A DNA stretch of 64,000 nt from Capitella teleta (lineage: Eukaryota; Annelida; Polychaeta; Capitellidae), in the NCBI GenBank assembly GCA_000328365.1, contig KB295624.1, positions 7,016 to 71,015 on the forward strand, in the 5' to 3' direction. Below the pieces are notes generated by a model that was given only the letters and a program-made list of their open reading frames with translations, had not been told where the DNA came from and did no database searches. Below are positions 23,782-35,149 of the stretch, in pieces (positions within the stretch are counted from its first letter, which is position 1; every line of letters starts with the position of its first letter). A program made the position numbers and the translations under genes.

Positions 23782-25024
23782 GAACGAGACTAACTCAGTA
23801 ACTGACTAAGTCACTTGTGAGTAAGTCATTAAGTCTAAGTCACTAAGTACTAAAGTAGTAAGTGTGACCTGGTGACTGTGAGCAGGTGATCAGTCACGAA
23901 ATTGAGTCACTGTCATCGAAGTTGAATGGAGAAGGCGCTAATATTCTGAAGAACTCAGAGCAAAAGCATCACTGTGGTCGAAATGCATGCACTAACACCC
24001 ACAACCGCCAAACTACGATAAAGACTGCATAATTGCCACAATTTTTTACTTTTCCTGGAGGTTTCAGTTTCGTTTGGAAATCAGCAAACCACGTGAACGA
24101 TCTTCGAATAATCATAACGTAAACATAATTATTATGCGTTATGAATGAGAGGAAATTTCATTCTCCATCCTGAGTATGTGTATTGTGTACAGTACATGCA
24201 TAAGTACATGTATTTATGAAATTATGTTGAATCGTATCTCATCAAGCTCTTTCCGTGCATCAGATCCAAGAGAGAGATTAGCACCTTATCAATACATATT
24301 GGATCTGGTGCTTGATTACATCTGCAACACCATTTCCATGCAGTGCTTATTTCTGAATACACATCAGACCGTGAAAATTTAACTCTGCAGTGAAAATGCA
24401 CTTAAATGCGAGAATAAAGTTAGGTAAACAACCTGCAGAATTTTTGCATGGGATATGGCCTCGGACCAGTGTTGCCTCATGATTTCCGAGATTAAAGGAG
24501 CCCATAACAATGAAAATAATAAAAAATGTACTGGCATGCACGAAAGTCACAAAGGGCATTTTGTAACTTCCTTATCCCAATAACATACATTGATAAGAAA
24601 AAAATTACGCAGGATTTTGGATCAAAAGAGATACCAAAATGAGCAAAAAAATATATTTTATTACACGCATTTAAGATTTCATAACATGAATGAGTATGAG
24701 CAGAGAATAAAAGTTGAAAAAAAATAAAATCTTTGGAAAAATCAAGAGCAGCTGAAACATGATATAAAAATACAGAATACATTGCTGAACTAACAAAGAT
24801 GAAAAAAAATTAATCATCTAAACACAGGTTCTTTTGAGATCGAGCTATGAGATATCGCAGAGATTATGATAAGAATGATAAAAAGTACAACACTCCTGAG
24901 GGAAAACCAACAAATGATGCACAAAATGTGAAGGTTAACATGGATTTCCAACAAACTTAAAAACGAAAATAAAAACTTGGATAAAATGCAGAAAAGACCG
25001 ACACACAAAAACAAGACATTCAAA

Positions 25025-28000
25025 TCACAGCTTCTTCCTCAAACTGAAAAAAATATAAGTATTAAATAGTAGAAGTTTTAAACGAATTGTGAAGAATTCA
25101 CTGCACCTTTCTAGGAACGATGCGCAATCTTCGAAGCCATGTTCTCTTGCCAAATGAATAAGGATCCCAGTTGCGGACTTCCCCGAACGCTTACGACAAA
25201 TACTGCAGTTGCAAATATCGCGACACGGTGGGCAGCACCAGTTCTGTGGGCATAAAAAAAAAATCGTCAACAAGAGAAAATTGCAAATGTTAACTCACTG
25301 GATCCTTCAAGGCAACCACTACATCCTCACCGTAACGATTTCTCAGACATGGACCACAAAACTGGAAGGGGAAAAAAAAAAATTATACCCCTTAGTGAGT
25401 CTGCCAGCCAATTAGCCTTGTTTATTTGAGTTCATAATCCATAACACGTATAAATATTAAAGAACAGGAAATTTCCAAGGACTGCAATTTTCGTGGTTTT
25501 ATGGCTCTGGCTTTCATTCGCAGCACCAATTTTTCACGGTCAAGTTTATAGGGTCTTAGAGGTATAAGATCACCCAGAAACATTTCACTCGTAACTAATT
25601 TTTGCGATCGATCGTGACTGCAAATATAGCGAAATTTCATGCAACGAAAACTTCATGTTCTACAGTAAACAATTTGCGGTATGCACGCCTTACACAAGCT
25701 CACATTATAAAAGATTCTGTGAGAGTGTAAAGATTCATAACGCACTTGCTGATTGGATGTTACAATGACATGCTCTAAGAATAAAACTATTATTGCCTAT
25801 ATGCAGACGCGCAATTGCTATAATTTTTGTTCGTAGTTATCCATGTTAATCGATCCATGTAAGTCGAAGTTTCACTCAACTCGATAGAATTGGAAGGTTT
25901 ATTTTGTGGTATAGTCTGGTTAACTCACTCAGAAGTAGAGATTTATGGTCAAATAGGATGACCTCGTAATTCTGTAGCTGCACAACTGTATTAGGCTTCG
26001 CCTCAAAGCAGTTATTCAGCAACAGTAACCCTTAGCCATCCTATCTGACCATAAACCCCTTTTGTTCGTGACTTATTCCTTAAATAAATGAAAAAACAAG
26101 AAAGCAAAACACTCACAGCCCCCCTGACTCCGTGACAGAATCCCGATCGACAGAATGTTTTTGTATCTAGGGTCTTTTGTCGACATTGATGGCATGAAGT
26201 TCCCTGAATGGAATAAAAAGAAATCTTTGAGAAGAGAAAGAGGAAAATTTGGTGTTCACCTCTGTTGCATCGTAGATTTTTTGGGAAGTGACCTTGGCAA
26301 CATTCTCAATATCTTCTTCGGTTATCTCCTCAGCTGTTTTGTATTGAACAATGTGATTGAACGATCTTCTGGTATCACGTTTTACCCCCTGAAATGAAGA
26401 AATGTGATTCCACAGATCTGCTGGGACATGTACGCACCTCTACCTCCTCCTCCAGCTCCAACTTATCACAGGGCAATATTTTTGAGACTGACCGTGTCAC
26501 TGGCCTGCGACCGTCCAAGCGGCTACTCCTGCGCAAAGGACCGGTCGATGATCTACGACCTTGAGTGGTCTTTGAGGGCACCTGTGGTGAAATTGCAATC
26601 ATTCATAACATAATGAACATTATTACACAACATGTGAGTTTCACATACATGTTTCACTGGTTTAACTTTGAGATCATCAAATTCAGCCAAAATCTTCTTC
26701 AGCTGCAGAAAAATAAATAAATAAATATCACGCTGATGAAAAATTCAATTATTGAAAAATGAGTGTGAAGAACTTACAAATTCTTTGTTATCTATCAGGT
26801 TCTTCTCTCGAAGATCGTTGAAATTTATCAATGTAATGGGATCATCTTTTGCAACCTGAGGAAAAAAAAATATACTCAAGTTACATGTTAATACTGGCTC
26901 TCCAGCAATGAAACGCCATGCAACAGATGACATTCCATTATACTTGTCAGGGGCCCAGCTGATTCAGCTCATCACAACCTATAATAATATTGGCGATCAC
27001 ACGCACCACTTGCATTTAAATGAATAAACAAATAATTTTATTGAATTATTATATACAGTCAGACCATAAATTAAAGAAAATTATGTGTCATTCTAAAACC
27101 CCCAAAACCCATGTAATGCATTATCATAGTGGCATATTATATAATATATCATTAAGAATGAAGCAGGTAAAAACGACCTCACAAACGATCACATGAGGTC
27201 AATGAAAGATTTTTATATTTTTGACAAAATCAGTGATGGTTGTCTGCTTTATGGCATTGTTTAATCTGAATTATCCACATCAACGAAGGCGGTTGCTGTC
27301 ATGGGAGCATCCTCGTCGGCGGTGAGTCAGCGGATCAGTGCCTGCAGATCTGCCAGTGACAAGTCCTCTTCTGGGTTGGCAATTTTATTGGGAGCAGCAA
27401 CAGGTGGAAGAATTCCCATATGCCGATAGCAGTTTGCGATTGTTGTCTCTGTCAAGCACCCACATGCACGTGCAATCAATCGAATGGATTGCTGAAGATC
27501 AATCTTTCGCGGTAATGTGCCTTGAAAGTTCTAATAATCCCTGCATCCATTGGCTGGATGTGCAGTAGTGTTTGGTGGGAGAAATTTTATTTTGATGCTT
27601 GACAGTGAAGCTGCAGCCACTTTGTGGCTACTGGCACTGTCCAGAAGCAGCACGATGCGACGATTGGCTCTCCTCATTTGCATGATTTGGCGGTTGACTT
27701 TCTCCTGCCAATTGTCAAAGAGGATTGCCGTCATGCATGCCTTTCGATTGTTTCGGTAGTCCACGTAAGAGAGGTCAAATGTCATCCCGAAGCACCGGGG
27801 GCGAGCTGCTTTTGCAGTCACAAACGACTTCATCTTTTCAGTTCCGATTGCATTCGCACACAGTGCCACAGTCACTCTCTCTTTTGAGCGCTTCTGCCCA
27901 AGAGACCTGCAAGATGAAAATGAAATCATGATCAATGGGAATGATATGCATGAGATAATTACTTAAAACTTTTACTGAATGCTGCTGTTATTACTTATTT

Positions 28001-28469
28001 GTAGAATAAATCATATGATTTTTTTTTCAATCGATTCATTCAATTCCATTGCACAATTTAAAAAGAATAATTACCTTGAGAAAAGCGAGAGTTTGATTTG
28101 GCCCAAAGCGAAAAAACAACCCAGTTTCATCCATGTTGAAGATATCCTTCAAATCATAGTGGCCAGAAACTCTGGTAGGTGATGTCTTCCATCGTCAACG
28201 ACCATGGGATCTGGCCTCTCCTTCGTAGTGTAAACGCTACGCTACGGCTTGGGGAGCTAAACCTGAACCTGCTCCGCTTCCCTTGGCTTGGGGAGCTATG
28301 AATATCTATGATAATGAATGATTGACTCATCATCTCATGAGACGAGTCATGGAGAAGATAACTTACTTTTGGCACACTCTGTATTAATGTATATCTCAGT
28401 GAGAATGGAAAATGAACGGATAAATTTGATTTTAACAAACGGTCGTGTTTGAAGGAATACCTTAGCCAT
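25025..28469 (-). CDS. CDCA7: CDCA7, zf-4CXXC_R1 chromatin factor
   Basis: Eight confident exons: 26855-26778, 26702-26649, 26581-26438, 26388-26260, 26203-26117, 25361-25299, 25243-25107 and 25043-25025. A probable first exon at 28469-28461 (Met-Ala-Lys, phase 0 donor GTATTC) makes 239 aa. CDCA7 recruits the remodeller HELLS to nucleosomes and supports DNA-methylation maintenance; human zinc-finger mutations cause ICF syndrome type 3. The C-terminal finger occupies about residues 140-233: [60 protein letters not shown], then [14 protein letters not shown]. All the paired cysteines I expect are present. The N-terminal [20 protein letters not shown] helix is also typical. Intron 1 is about 1.6 kb because a Tigger remnant lies in it. 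A TTCGCGGGC E2F-like site sits at 28532-28540, just upstream of the proposed start. The weakest part is the first exon. Confidence 0.88.
27057..28216 (-). mobile_element. Tigger/pogo-family DNA transposon, decayed transposase
   Basis: The 3' terminus at 27057 reads TA then CAGTCAGACCATAAATTAA. Minus-strand coding pieces of a CENP-B-like DDE transposase are clear: [20 protein letters not shown] near 28165-28105 (first Asp), [20 protein letters not shown] near 27880, [11 protein letters not shown] near 27650 (second Asp) and LPPNTTAH near 27570. [16 protein letters not shown] (third Asp) lies in another frame, followed by a tail [15 protein letters not shown]. At least two frameshifts are present near 27560 and 27500. 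A 169-bp AT-rich segment (27907-28076) splits the gene; it begins GT and ends AG, but by my reading the codon phases do not match. The DNA-binding half and the 5' terminus are not seen. It lies inside CDCA7 intron 1. Confidence 0.82.
28217..28297. mobile_element. Palindromic mini-MITE, copy 3 (compound)
   Basis: On the minus strand TAGCTCCCCAAGCC occurs twice in direct orientation, with a GAAGCGGAGCAGGTTC core and the GTAGCGTAGCGTTTACACTAC word. No target duplication is evident. It sits at the 5' side of the Tigger remnant. Confidence 0.65.
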
Positions 28470-28671
28470 AATTGGATGAGAACTTAAATTTCGTGGTGAT
28501 GTTGATGTTTCTCGTTTCACACTGACTTATCTTCGCGGGCTTGTTTTCAGTAGGTCCTCCACATTTGACTTCCGCTAAATTTAAGTAGTTGGACCTATTG
28601 GTGACTTTTAAAAGTAGTTAGACCCACTGGTGACTTTTAAAGGACAGGTCAACCAATGATGTTACAAGTTA

Positions 28672-28930
28672 AACTTGAACATGTTAACTTGTTAAAGAAG
28701 GGATAATTGGTTTAAAATCGAATTTGAGTCATTATTTGATGCACCAATTATGATTCTCATGCCTGGCCCACATAAGGATTATTCCTGCTAACGATTTCGG
28801 GGGCATTTTCTGATATATGCTATTTTAGGCGTGACGTCAGACGCAGGCTTGAACTATTGACTGATTGAGTTCTGATTTTTTACAATGGGCCACGTCATCA
28901 ACCCAATGTTCTAAATCAGGGTGTGTATAT
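28672..28930. mobile_element. TTAA-type element, diverged partial copy 3
   Basis: Matches the left half of the element at 33356-34056: GAGTCATTATTTGATGCACC, CATGCCTGGCCCACA, GCGTGACGTCA and ACAATGGGCC words in the same order. The right half is missing. Confidence 0.55.
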
Positions 28931-28995
28931 AAGACTTAGTGTTCAACTTCATCATACTCATCGTTATTGCAGTATAAACCACAAACATTGAGAGA

Positions 28996-30102
28996 ATGTT
29001 CTCTAAAACCACTAGAATTTTCTTGATGGTGCAGACCAGAGATAAGGTTTCCTTATATACATGTACATTATATGAAATATATTTTGCATATAATTATTAT
29101 TTCATATAATTGTTTTATTATCTATGTCTAGCATGTCTTGAGAAAGCTGCTCAGATGGAACGTATTACTGTACGGTGCAACCGATTCAGTCATCTCAGGC
29201 GCAGACGCTCATATTTTCCTGGGAAGCAGGCGGCAACATTGCCCCAGGTTTATTACGTATATGTGTAATTTTATGCAATGAAACATCTAAATTTATATTC
29301 TCCCCAGAGTTCCAAAAACAAGTCCTAATATGTTGATGGAGGGCATGCGATCAGATCTGAAAAGTCTGTCAGACCGCATGGACCACATGGACGCCCAAAG
29401 AAGTGACGCCATAACAAGCGTCAATTTGGCTGCAGCCTTAGGTGCAGCCTCTGACCAAGAGGAGCTCGCTGCGTTAGAGGCTAAGGCTCTGGATCCTGCT
29501 TTTGTCAGAAACATGGCTTGTTTACAATCACGGTTTTTCTGTGCTTCAGGTTAACTCTTTTTCTTTTCAAGGTTTCAAAATTAGCATGAATTAGGAGGAA
29601 AATGTATGTAAGTGTACGTAAGTGTAGTTCACTATCTATGAATCAATTATTATCTTGCAGATTAATGTTGAATGTAATGATGGCAAAATACCACGTGTAT
29701 AGCACAAACAGGTCCAATGGGTCTAATAAATTGGCTTTCGAAGACAGTCCCCTATTTTTAATTACCATTGGTACGAAATAATTATCTCAATTTCGATATT
29801 ATAATATTGTGTGTAGTAGCCATCATTCCATACACGTATAACTTATCACTTTGCACTTTGGTTTGGTGCTTAAGAGATAATTTGCATGGTCTCCAATCTA
29901 TCTAATAATTACATATTAGATGGATTGGAGACCATGCAAATTATATGGACTAAATATTTTCTTTTTCATTGCAGATAGCGTTTTGGTGGCCTTTGGAGGA
30001 ACGTCAGAGAAGGTGGTCGAAAACGAGATCAGCCTTCACCTCAAATACGTGCCTCAAAAACGAGGAGGTGGAGGTCGTCCTCCCCTTCACAGGTTGAGCT
30101 AG
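28996..30102 (+). CDS. Unrecognised spliced ORF, possibly DUF4806-like
   Basis: Four phased exons can be built: 28996-29046, 29132-29247, 29308-29549 (or to 29519) and 29975-30102. GDP-type annotation is impossible; I do not recognise the protein with confidence. The middle is a coiled-coil-like SLSDRMDHMDAQ segment, then QEELAALEAKALDPAFVRNM. With the shorter exon 3, this joins to AYSVLVAFGGTSEKVVENEI, which resembles the LxxLGGxSxxDAVxxIL pattern of DUF4806. The C terminus is GGGG- and Pro-rich and may continue across a CAG|GTTGAG donor at 30092. It is divergent from CDCA7, about 530 bp away. It could also be a remnant of a DUF4806-bearing mobile gene. Confidence 0.35.
29879..29942. repeat. 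64-bp near-perfect hairpin with octamer motifs
   Basis: Arms of 29 nt (29879-29907 and 29914-29942) pair with one mismatch around the 6-nt loop ATTACA. Each arm carries the octamer ATTTGCAT/ATGCAAAT. It lies just upstream of the acceptor at 29974. Confidence 0.85.
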
Positions 30103-33068
30103 CTATCATTATTTACTATACTGTTGGTAACAGTTGGCGATCAATACTGGGGTAGCTAAATGTGCTTTTGTTTTGTTTATAATTTTTCTTAGCTTTTCAC
30201 TTTTCATCCATGCATCATTTTTGGGTGTTGGTTGTTGTTACTGTTGTTTTGGTTGTTTTTGCTGTTGTTGTTGTTCACCCTCCAGCTGCCTAAATCCGGT
30301 GGTATTCTATCTCAATTGCTCATATATGGTTCGGCCTCATTGGCTCCCTGGGCAATTCCTAAAAATGGACAGTGCTCGATCCAGATCTAGAATACTGAGC
30401 ACTATGATTCTTGCTTCAGATGAAGCATAAATCAATATTGCGATAAATTCCACTTCTTAACCAAACTTGTTCTAACTTTATTAATACGATATCTACTGTT
30501 TTACCTATTCAATGAGGCAAAGAAACAAAGAAATGCCGGCTTTCTTGAACGAGTTTACATTTTTAACGGTTTTAATCAGCAATATGCCGACCCCATATAT
30601 AAAGTGGGAAAATTCATTATATTCCTCACTCATTGATGCAAGAATCTGTATGCTGAGTGTTCTAGAGTCCCAGTAACTGAGGATTCAAGAACTCTTGTGG
30701 AACTACCAGCTACCCAGCATTGGAGCATGGCAGTATGCATGTATTCAACAGCAAGCATCAAATTTGTTATAGGCTGAGACTGTATATTCACGATTACTGT
30801 ATTCTCCATAATCTATATGTTTAATAAATGACTGTGTACTGCAGTAGCTATTGTATCAGTTTATTGACACATGGTCAATTTAATTGGGGAAAAATGAGAG
30901 AAAAAATAGGAGAGGAAGACCGGTGACTTTTACTAAACGTATCCACGAGTATTTTGTATCAGGCACGAGCATAAAATCAATATTCAGCATTCATTTGGTT
31001 GAGCTCAGTGAGCTCCTTAATTCTCAATGATATTATTTTCTTGTGCATACAGCTAGACATATTTTAGCCAAGAAAAATACATGCATCAATATATTTAATG
31101 CATGTACATGTACAAACACTGCAGCCAGTCTGAGCCAGCCGGGAAAAAAATCACAGTTAGTCAGCAGAAAAAAAAAGGTCAGCTGACAAATCAATTGGCT
31201 GGCTGGCTTTGGGGTCTATTTTGTGGGTTATGATCTGGTCATCTACGAAATTCTACTACTATTTTCAGTACTTTGCATTTATCAATATTTAATGTATGAT
31301 TAAATTAAAAATTAGATTGATTTTAGCTTTTTATATAATTATATTAATTTGATTCTAGATAAATAAATAAATGAATTAATTTTTATGTCCCTGTTGTTCA
31401 ATGATGCAAGCATTCATAGGGATGATCCTGTTGACAGGCAGTTGTGTTTATGGTCACTAAGTTAATTACAAATTACAACAATTTTAATTAATGATTGCCT
31501 CAAAATTAATATGCCACCCAAATTAAATCAATCACAATGACAATTCAATGCAGGTAAAAATCACAAACAAAATGCTAATTCTATTCCTGATTTCAGATTA
31601 AAGAATAACTGAGCAACCTGAATTGATTGCCATGCTGTGAGCCTGCATGATGTTTTCGTCTCCATGAACAACACTCGTTTAGACACCTGAAATGTTGACA
31701 GCCCATTCAACAGGTCAGCATCTCTTATTCAATTATGGTCATTCATTATCCCCCCTCTCTCAGACACCTGCAGTGCTCGTCAAATACCATGTTCACATCG
31801 GCACTAGTCAGTTTGCTTGACTACCATTTTGCTTGAGTCTATGCATATTTAATTTCAAGTGTACAGCATGTGCTAACAGTGCTAATAAGCTATAGTGTGT
31901 GCAGCATAACATATGTATCGCTATACTATGCTTATTTTTCATGTTTCTATAAATGCTTCTTAATTACCAGTAGTACTGTATAACAAAATTTTCGCAGTTT
32001 TATGGTTTAGGCCTTTATTTGCTGCAATTATTGGTGATCGAGCGTAGGGTCATAGTATAAGAACACCCAGAAATATTTTACATGCATCTAGGCTTGGGCG
32101 ATATGTTCTATACATCGATACTTTTGATAATTACCCAACTCGGTGTCAATAATTTTCCTCATCAATAATTAAAAAAAGAAAAAAAATGTCATTTAAGTTG
32201 TTAAACTGCATTTCATGTTTTCATCCTATGATGACTTAGAGCAAGCTGTCAATTATAATTTTTAATGCATCATACACAGATACAGCGACTTAGTCAGTTA
32301 GTACCGGTGAAGTAATTATCACGATAATTATCGTTATCGTGATAAATTCATGAAAATTATTGTGATATTATTGTTTGATTATCGCCCAATCCTACGTATC
32401 TAATGTTTGCAGCCATATGTGACCGCAAATATCACAAAAGTTTCATGTAGTGGGATAATTTCATGTTCTACAGTATGCACTATTCTAAAATATTTCAATA
32501 ACAGCAAATAGTACTCCATACAGATTTGTTACAACAACAAAAAATTAAAACAGCAAAACCAGGCTCACCAGGCAGACTGACACTGGCAATTACCTGAATT
32601 GATAATAATGACAAACAATTTACAAGTCGATACCTTGTGACTTTGTATTTGCAGTGTACAAATCAACTATCTTGTGTGAATAATCATAATAATGTCATTG
32701 CACAAAACTGATTTTTAATTACCATATTTGCCATATTATTTGATGAAATGGTGTATTTCAAATAGGGCTTATTTCCATTTCATCCGTACATGGCTGAACA
32801 CATTAGAACACCTTTTATCTCCTTATTTAATTGCATTGTATAATATTTTGTGAGAGCACTGCATTTTTACAGATAATGTAAGCTGCTTGTAGACTGGTAC
32901 CATGTATGAAGTACACTGTACAATGTACTAAATTCCATTTGTACTTAATTGAAACAATGGATGAGTTACAGTATGTCATAAACTTGATTATACAAACCTC
33001 TCACAGACACACTGAATGAAATATATTTTTATGATCTTCAAGTTTTAGTATACTGGTACTAATATGTT
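30103..33068. other. Gene-free AT-rich region with nested MITEs
   Basis: No supported exon. A TGTTGTTGT low-complexity tract lies near 30225-30280. Nested small elements at 31975-32475 are listed separately. The rest shows nothing recognisable. Confidence 0.5.
31975..32475. mobile_element. MITE interrupted by a second MITE
   Basis: The outer element matches a diverged copy at about 25470-25670: shared words include CAGTTTTATGG, AACACCCAGAAATATTTTACA and a final TTTCATGTTCTACAGTA. In this copy it is split at about 32090-32394 by an insert with ends TAGGCTTGGGCGAT and ATCGCCCAATCCTA, the style of short hAT-like elements. The insert's flanks, GCATCTA and GTATCTA, are a possible imperfect target duplication. 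Confidence 0.6.
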
Positions 33069-33335
33069 TACTGTAAATTCATTAATTTTCCCGGGCATTT
33101 TATTTCGCAGTCAAGCGCAAGCTAACAAAATTCGCGGTATATAATTTTGCGGCCAAGCGTTGGTTAATGACCTTTTTTTAGGCAACCAGATGCATGCTGA
33201 TAACACCTGACAGCATGTGCTACTACAATGCACATTTTAGAGCCAAGCATTTTCGCGATAATAAATTTCGCGGTCGACCACAATCGCAAACATAGCAAAA
33301 TTAAATTCCGCGCGAAAAATAATGAACTTACAGTA
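33069..33335. mobile_element. MITE with 20-bp terminal inverted repeats
   Basis: The left end TACTGTAAATTCATTAATTT and the inverse right end TACTGTAAGTTCATTATTTT match at about 17 of 20 positions. The inside contains several TTCGCGG(T/C)C-type words. A TA next to each end suggests a TA target. It ends 20 bp before the TTAA-type element. Confidence 0.7.
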
Positions 33336-33355
33336 TATATGGTTAATTGTTTTAA

Positions 33356-34056
33356 AGGGAGGGAGAACTGGTTAAAAATGGACTTTGAGTCGTTATTTGA
33401 TGCACCAAAAATGATTCCTATGCCTGGCCCACACAAGAAATATCATCGCTAACAATTTCGCGGGAGATATATTGCTAACTAGGCGTGACATCATGAGCTG
33501 TGATGAAACACAGAGTTCCCCATCTTTTACAATGGGCCTCGTCATATCAGCGTGTCCTGCGACTAAACCCCTGGATATTTTTTTTTTTTCTTTTCGGAAA
33601 TAGATAGAATAATCATTTTGCCACCAGTCAGGCGCGAAAAAAAATATTTTTCGCTATTTTTCTTATTTTAACAAGCGATTTTCTAGGACACCTACCATGT
33701 TTCTCATCCTGAAACAGCAAAAAGGTCAGCCAGAGTGCACCACGCATGCGCTTTCGTTTCGTAAACAACAGAGATGTCCTTTTATGGCGAAGATGATCTG
33801 CTCTGATTGGCTGAAATCGATAGCTTCACGAGGGGAACGGGACCAATCAGCCATCAGCCAAACCAAACCATCAGCTGACGTTTGCCTCCTATACTTCGCA
33901 ATGGAAGCCATTCTCCCATAGGCGCAATGCTAACCCCGATATTCGGAATGCATTATTTCCTTACGCTTGCATCCAGGCATGGTGTTTTTGGCACGGAATG
34001 CTATCAATTGGTGCTATGAGTCAATAGAACATCACTTAAAATTTAGTTCCCCATCC
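33356..34056. mobile_element. TTAA-type non-autonomous DNA transposon, copy 2
   Basis: About 700 bp. The left TTAA is at 33352-33355, then AGGGAGGGAGAACTGG. From 33585 it is nearly identical to 19018-19490, which suggests recent activity. The last bases of the right terminus are missing (it ends CCCCATCC). Confidence 0.75.
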
Positions 34057-34189
34057 AGGCATGCTATAGGTGCTTGCTAATATATTATGAGCTTATGCAT
34101 GAAACTACCTTGAAGTTAGTTTCGACAATAATTTAAGATATAAATATTGTTCATTATGATAGTTAAATTAATAGAAGTTACCCTTCATG

Positions 34190-34875
34190 TTTTGCAGGCC
34201 AGGCAGAACAATTTTATCACACACCAGGGAGGAGTTAAGTTGACTAAAACGATTCTAGAAACTAACTTAAGTCCTCTAGACCCTGCAAAACTTAAGTGAC
34301 CTCTCCACCTAACTTAAACCAAACTTAGTGAATTCTAAGATGGCGCCAATCAGAAGCTAGACGCCGGATTAATCATTTAATGCTATGGTGTCAACACCTA
34401 GGAGGAGCCTTCCAGACAGGAGCAATCCTCTGGAAGCTAGGAGTCCCAGAAAACACCCTAATGCATCGATACACATTTAACGCAGATGAGATTTTGTTTT
34501 TGTTTTTATTTTTTTCATCAGCGTGAAAACGCTATGACTGTTAAGCGGGGAAAAAGAGCATTGTTGTGTTATGATTAAGCATCAACGATGCTATACACTC
34601 GCATTTTGCGTTTGAGATGCTTTTGTTTTTGATAAAGTTTTGGAAAAATCATAAACAGTTCATAAGAATCATGTTGCAAGGTACGTTTACCACTGATAAA
34701 ATTTCTCTCCATGTCTTATACATTCCTTGGCAGATAGCCAAATCCGATTTACGCTACTTAAGTTAAGTTCAGCTAAAATGCGTTTGTGGAATCGACTTAA
34801 CTTGAAAACTTAACTTAACCCCTGGAGAACTTAACTTAAGTCCCAAAATTAAGTTTCTTTCTGGAATCGGCCCCA
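34190..34875. repeat. Likely foldback/MITE with TTAAGT-rich ends
   Basis: Both ends carry inverted AACTTAAG and TTCTAGAA/TTCTGGAATCGGCC-like words (left near 34240-34310, right near 34780-34875). Boundaries are not defined. Confidence 0.35.
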
Positions 34876-35149
34876 GGTATTTATTAACTAAAATATTTAC
34901 CTTTCAACAAACAGATTCGACTATTATTATCTTTCAACAAACAGATTCGACTGATTTTGAAAATTTTCATAATTAGGCCATTCTGCATCTAATATACTGA
35001 AAATTAGTTATGTTGTCAGGAATTCTGGGCCAAACCTTTGCATTGATTAGCATATATAACCTGTTAGGTGTCTTTAATTAATTAAGTAAGCCAAAAATTT
35101 TAACAAATTTCATATGTTCTAAGATCTCTGAATATCATTAAACTATTTT

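Larger units (their letters stand above)
22095..25020. other. Intergenic region between CDCA7 and TSSC4
   Basis: No supported coding exon. It contains two palindromic elements (23491-23541, 23676-23781), AGTCACT/GTAAGT-type low-complexity words near 23800-23900, and a dispersed segment (about 23195-23270) with a diverged copy at 47338-47415. Two GAAAnnGAAACT-type motifs occur at about 22643-22661 and, inverted, at 24063-24078. The region near 22700-22990, upstream of TSSC4, is richer in CpG and has two CACGTG boxes. Confidence 0.5.

Noticed and set aside
27907-28076. Intron inside the Tigger transposase
   Set aside because: Begins GT and ends AG, but the codon phases on the two sides do not agree; an insertion is equally likely.
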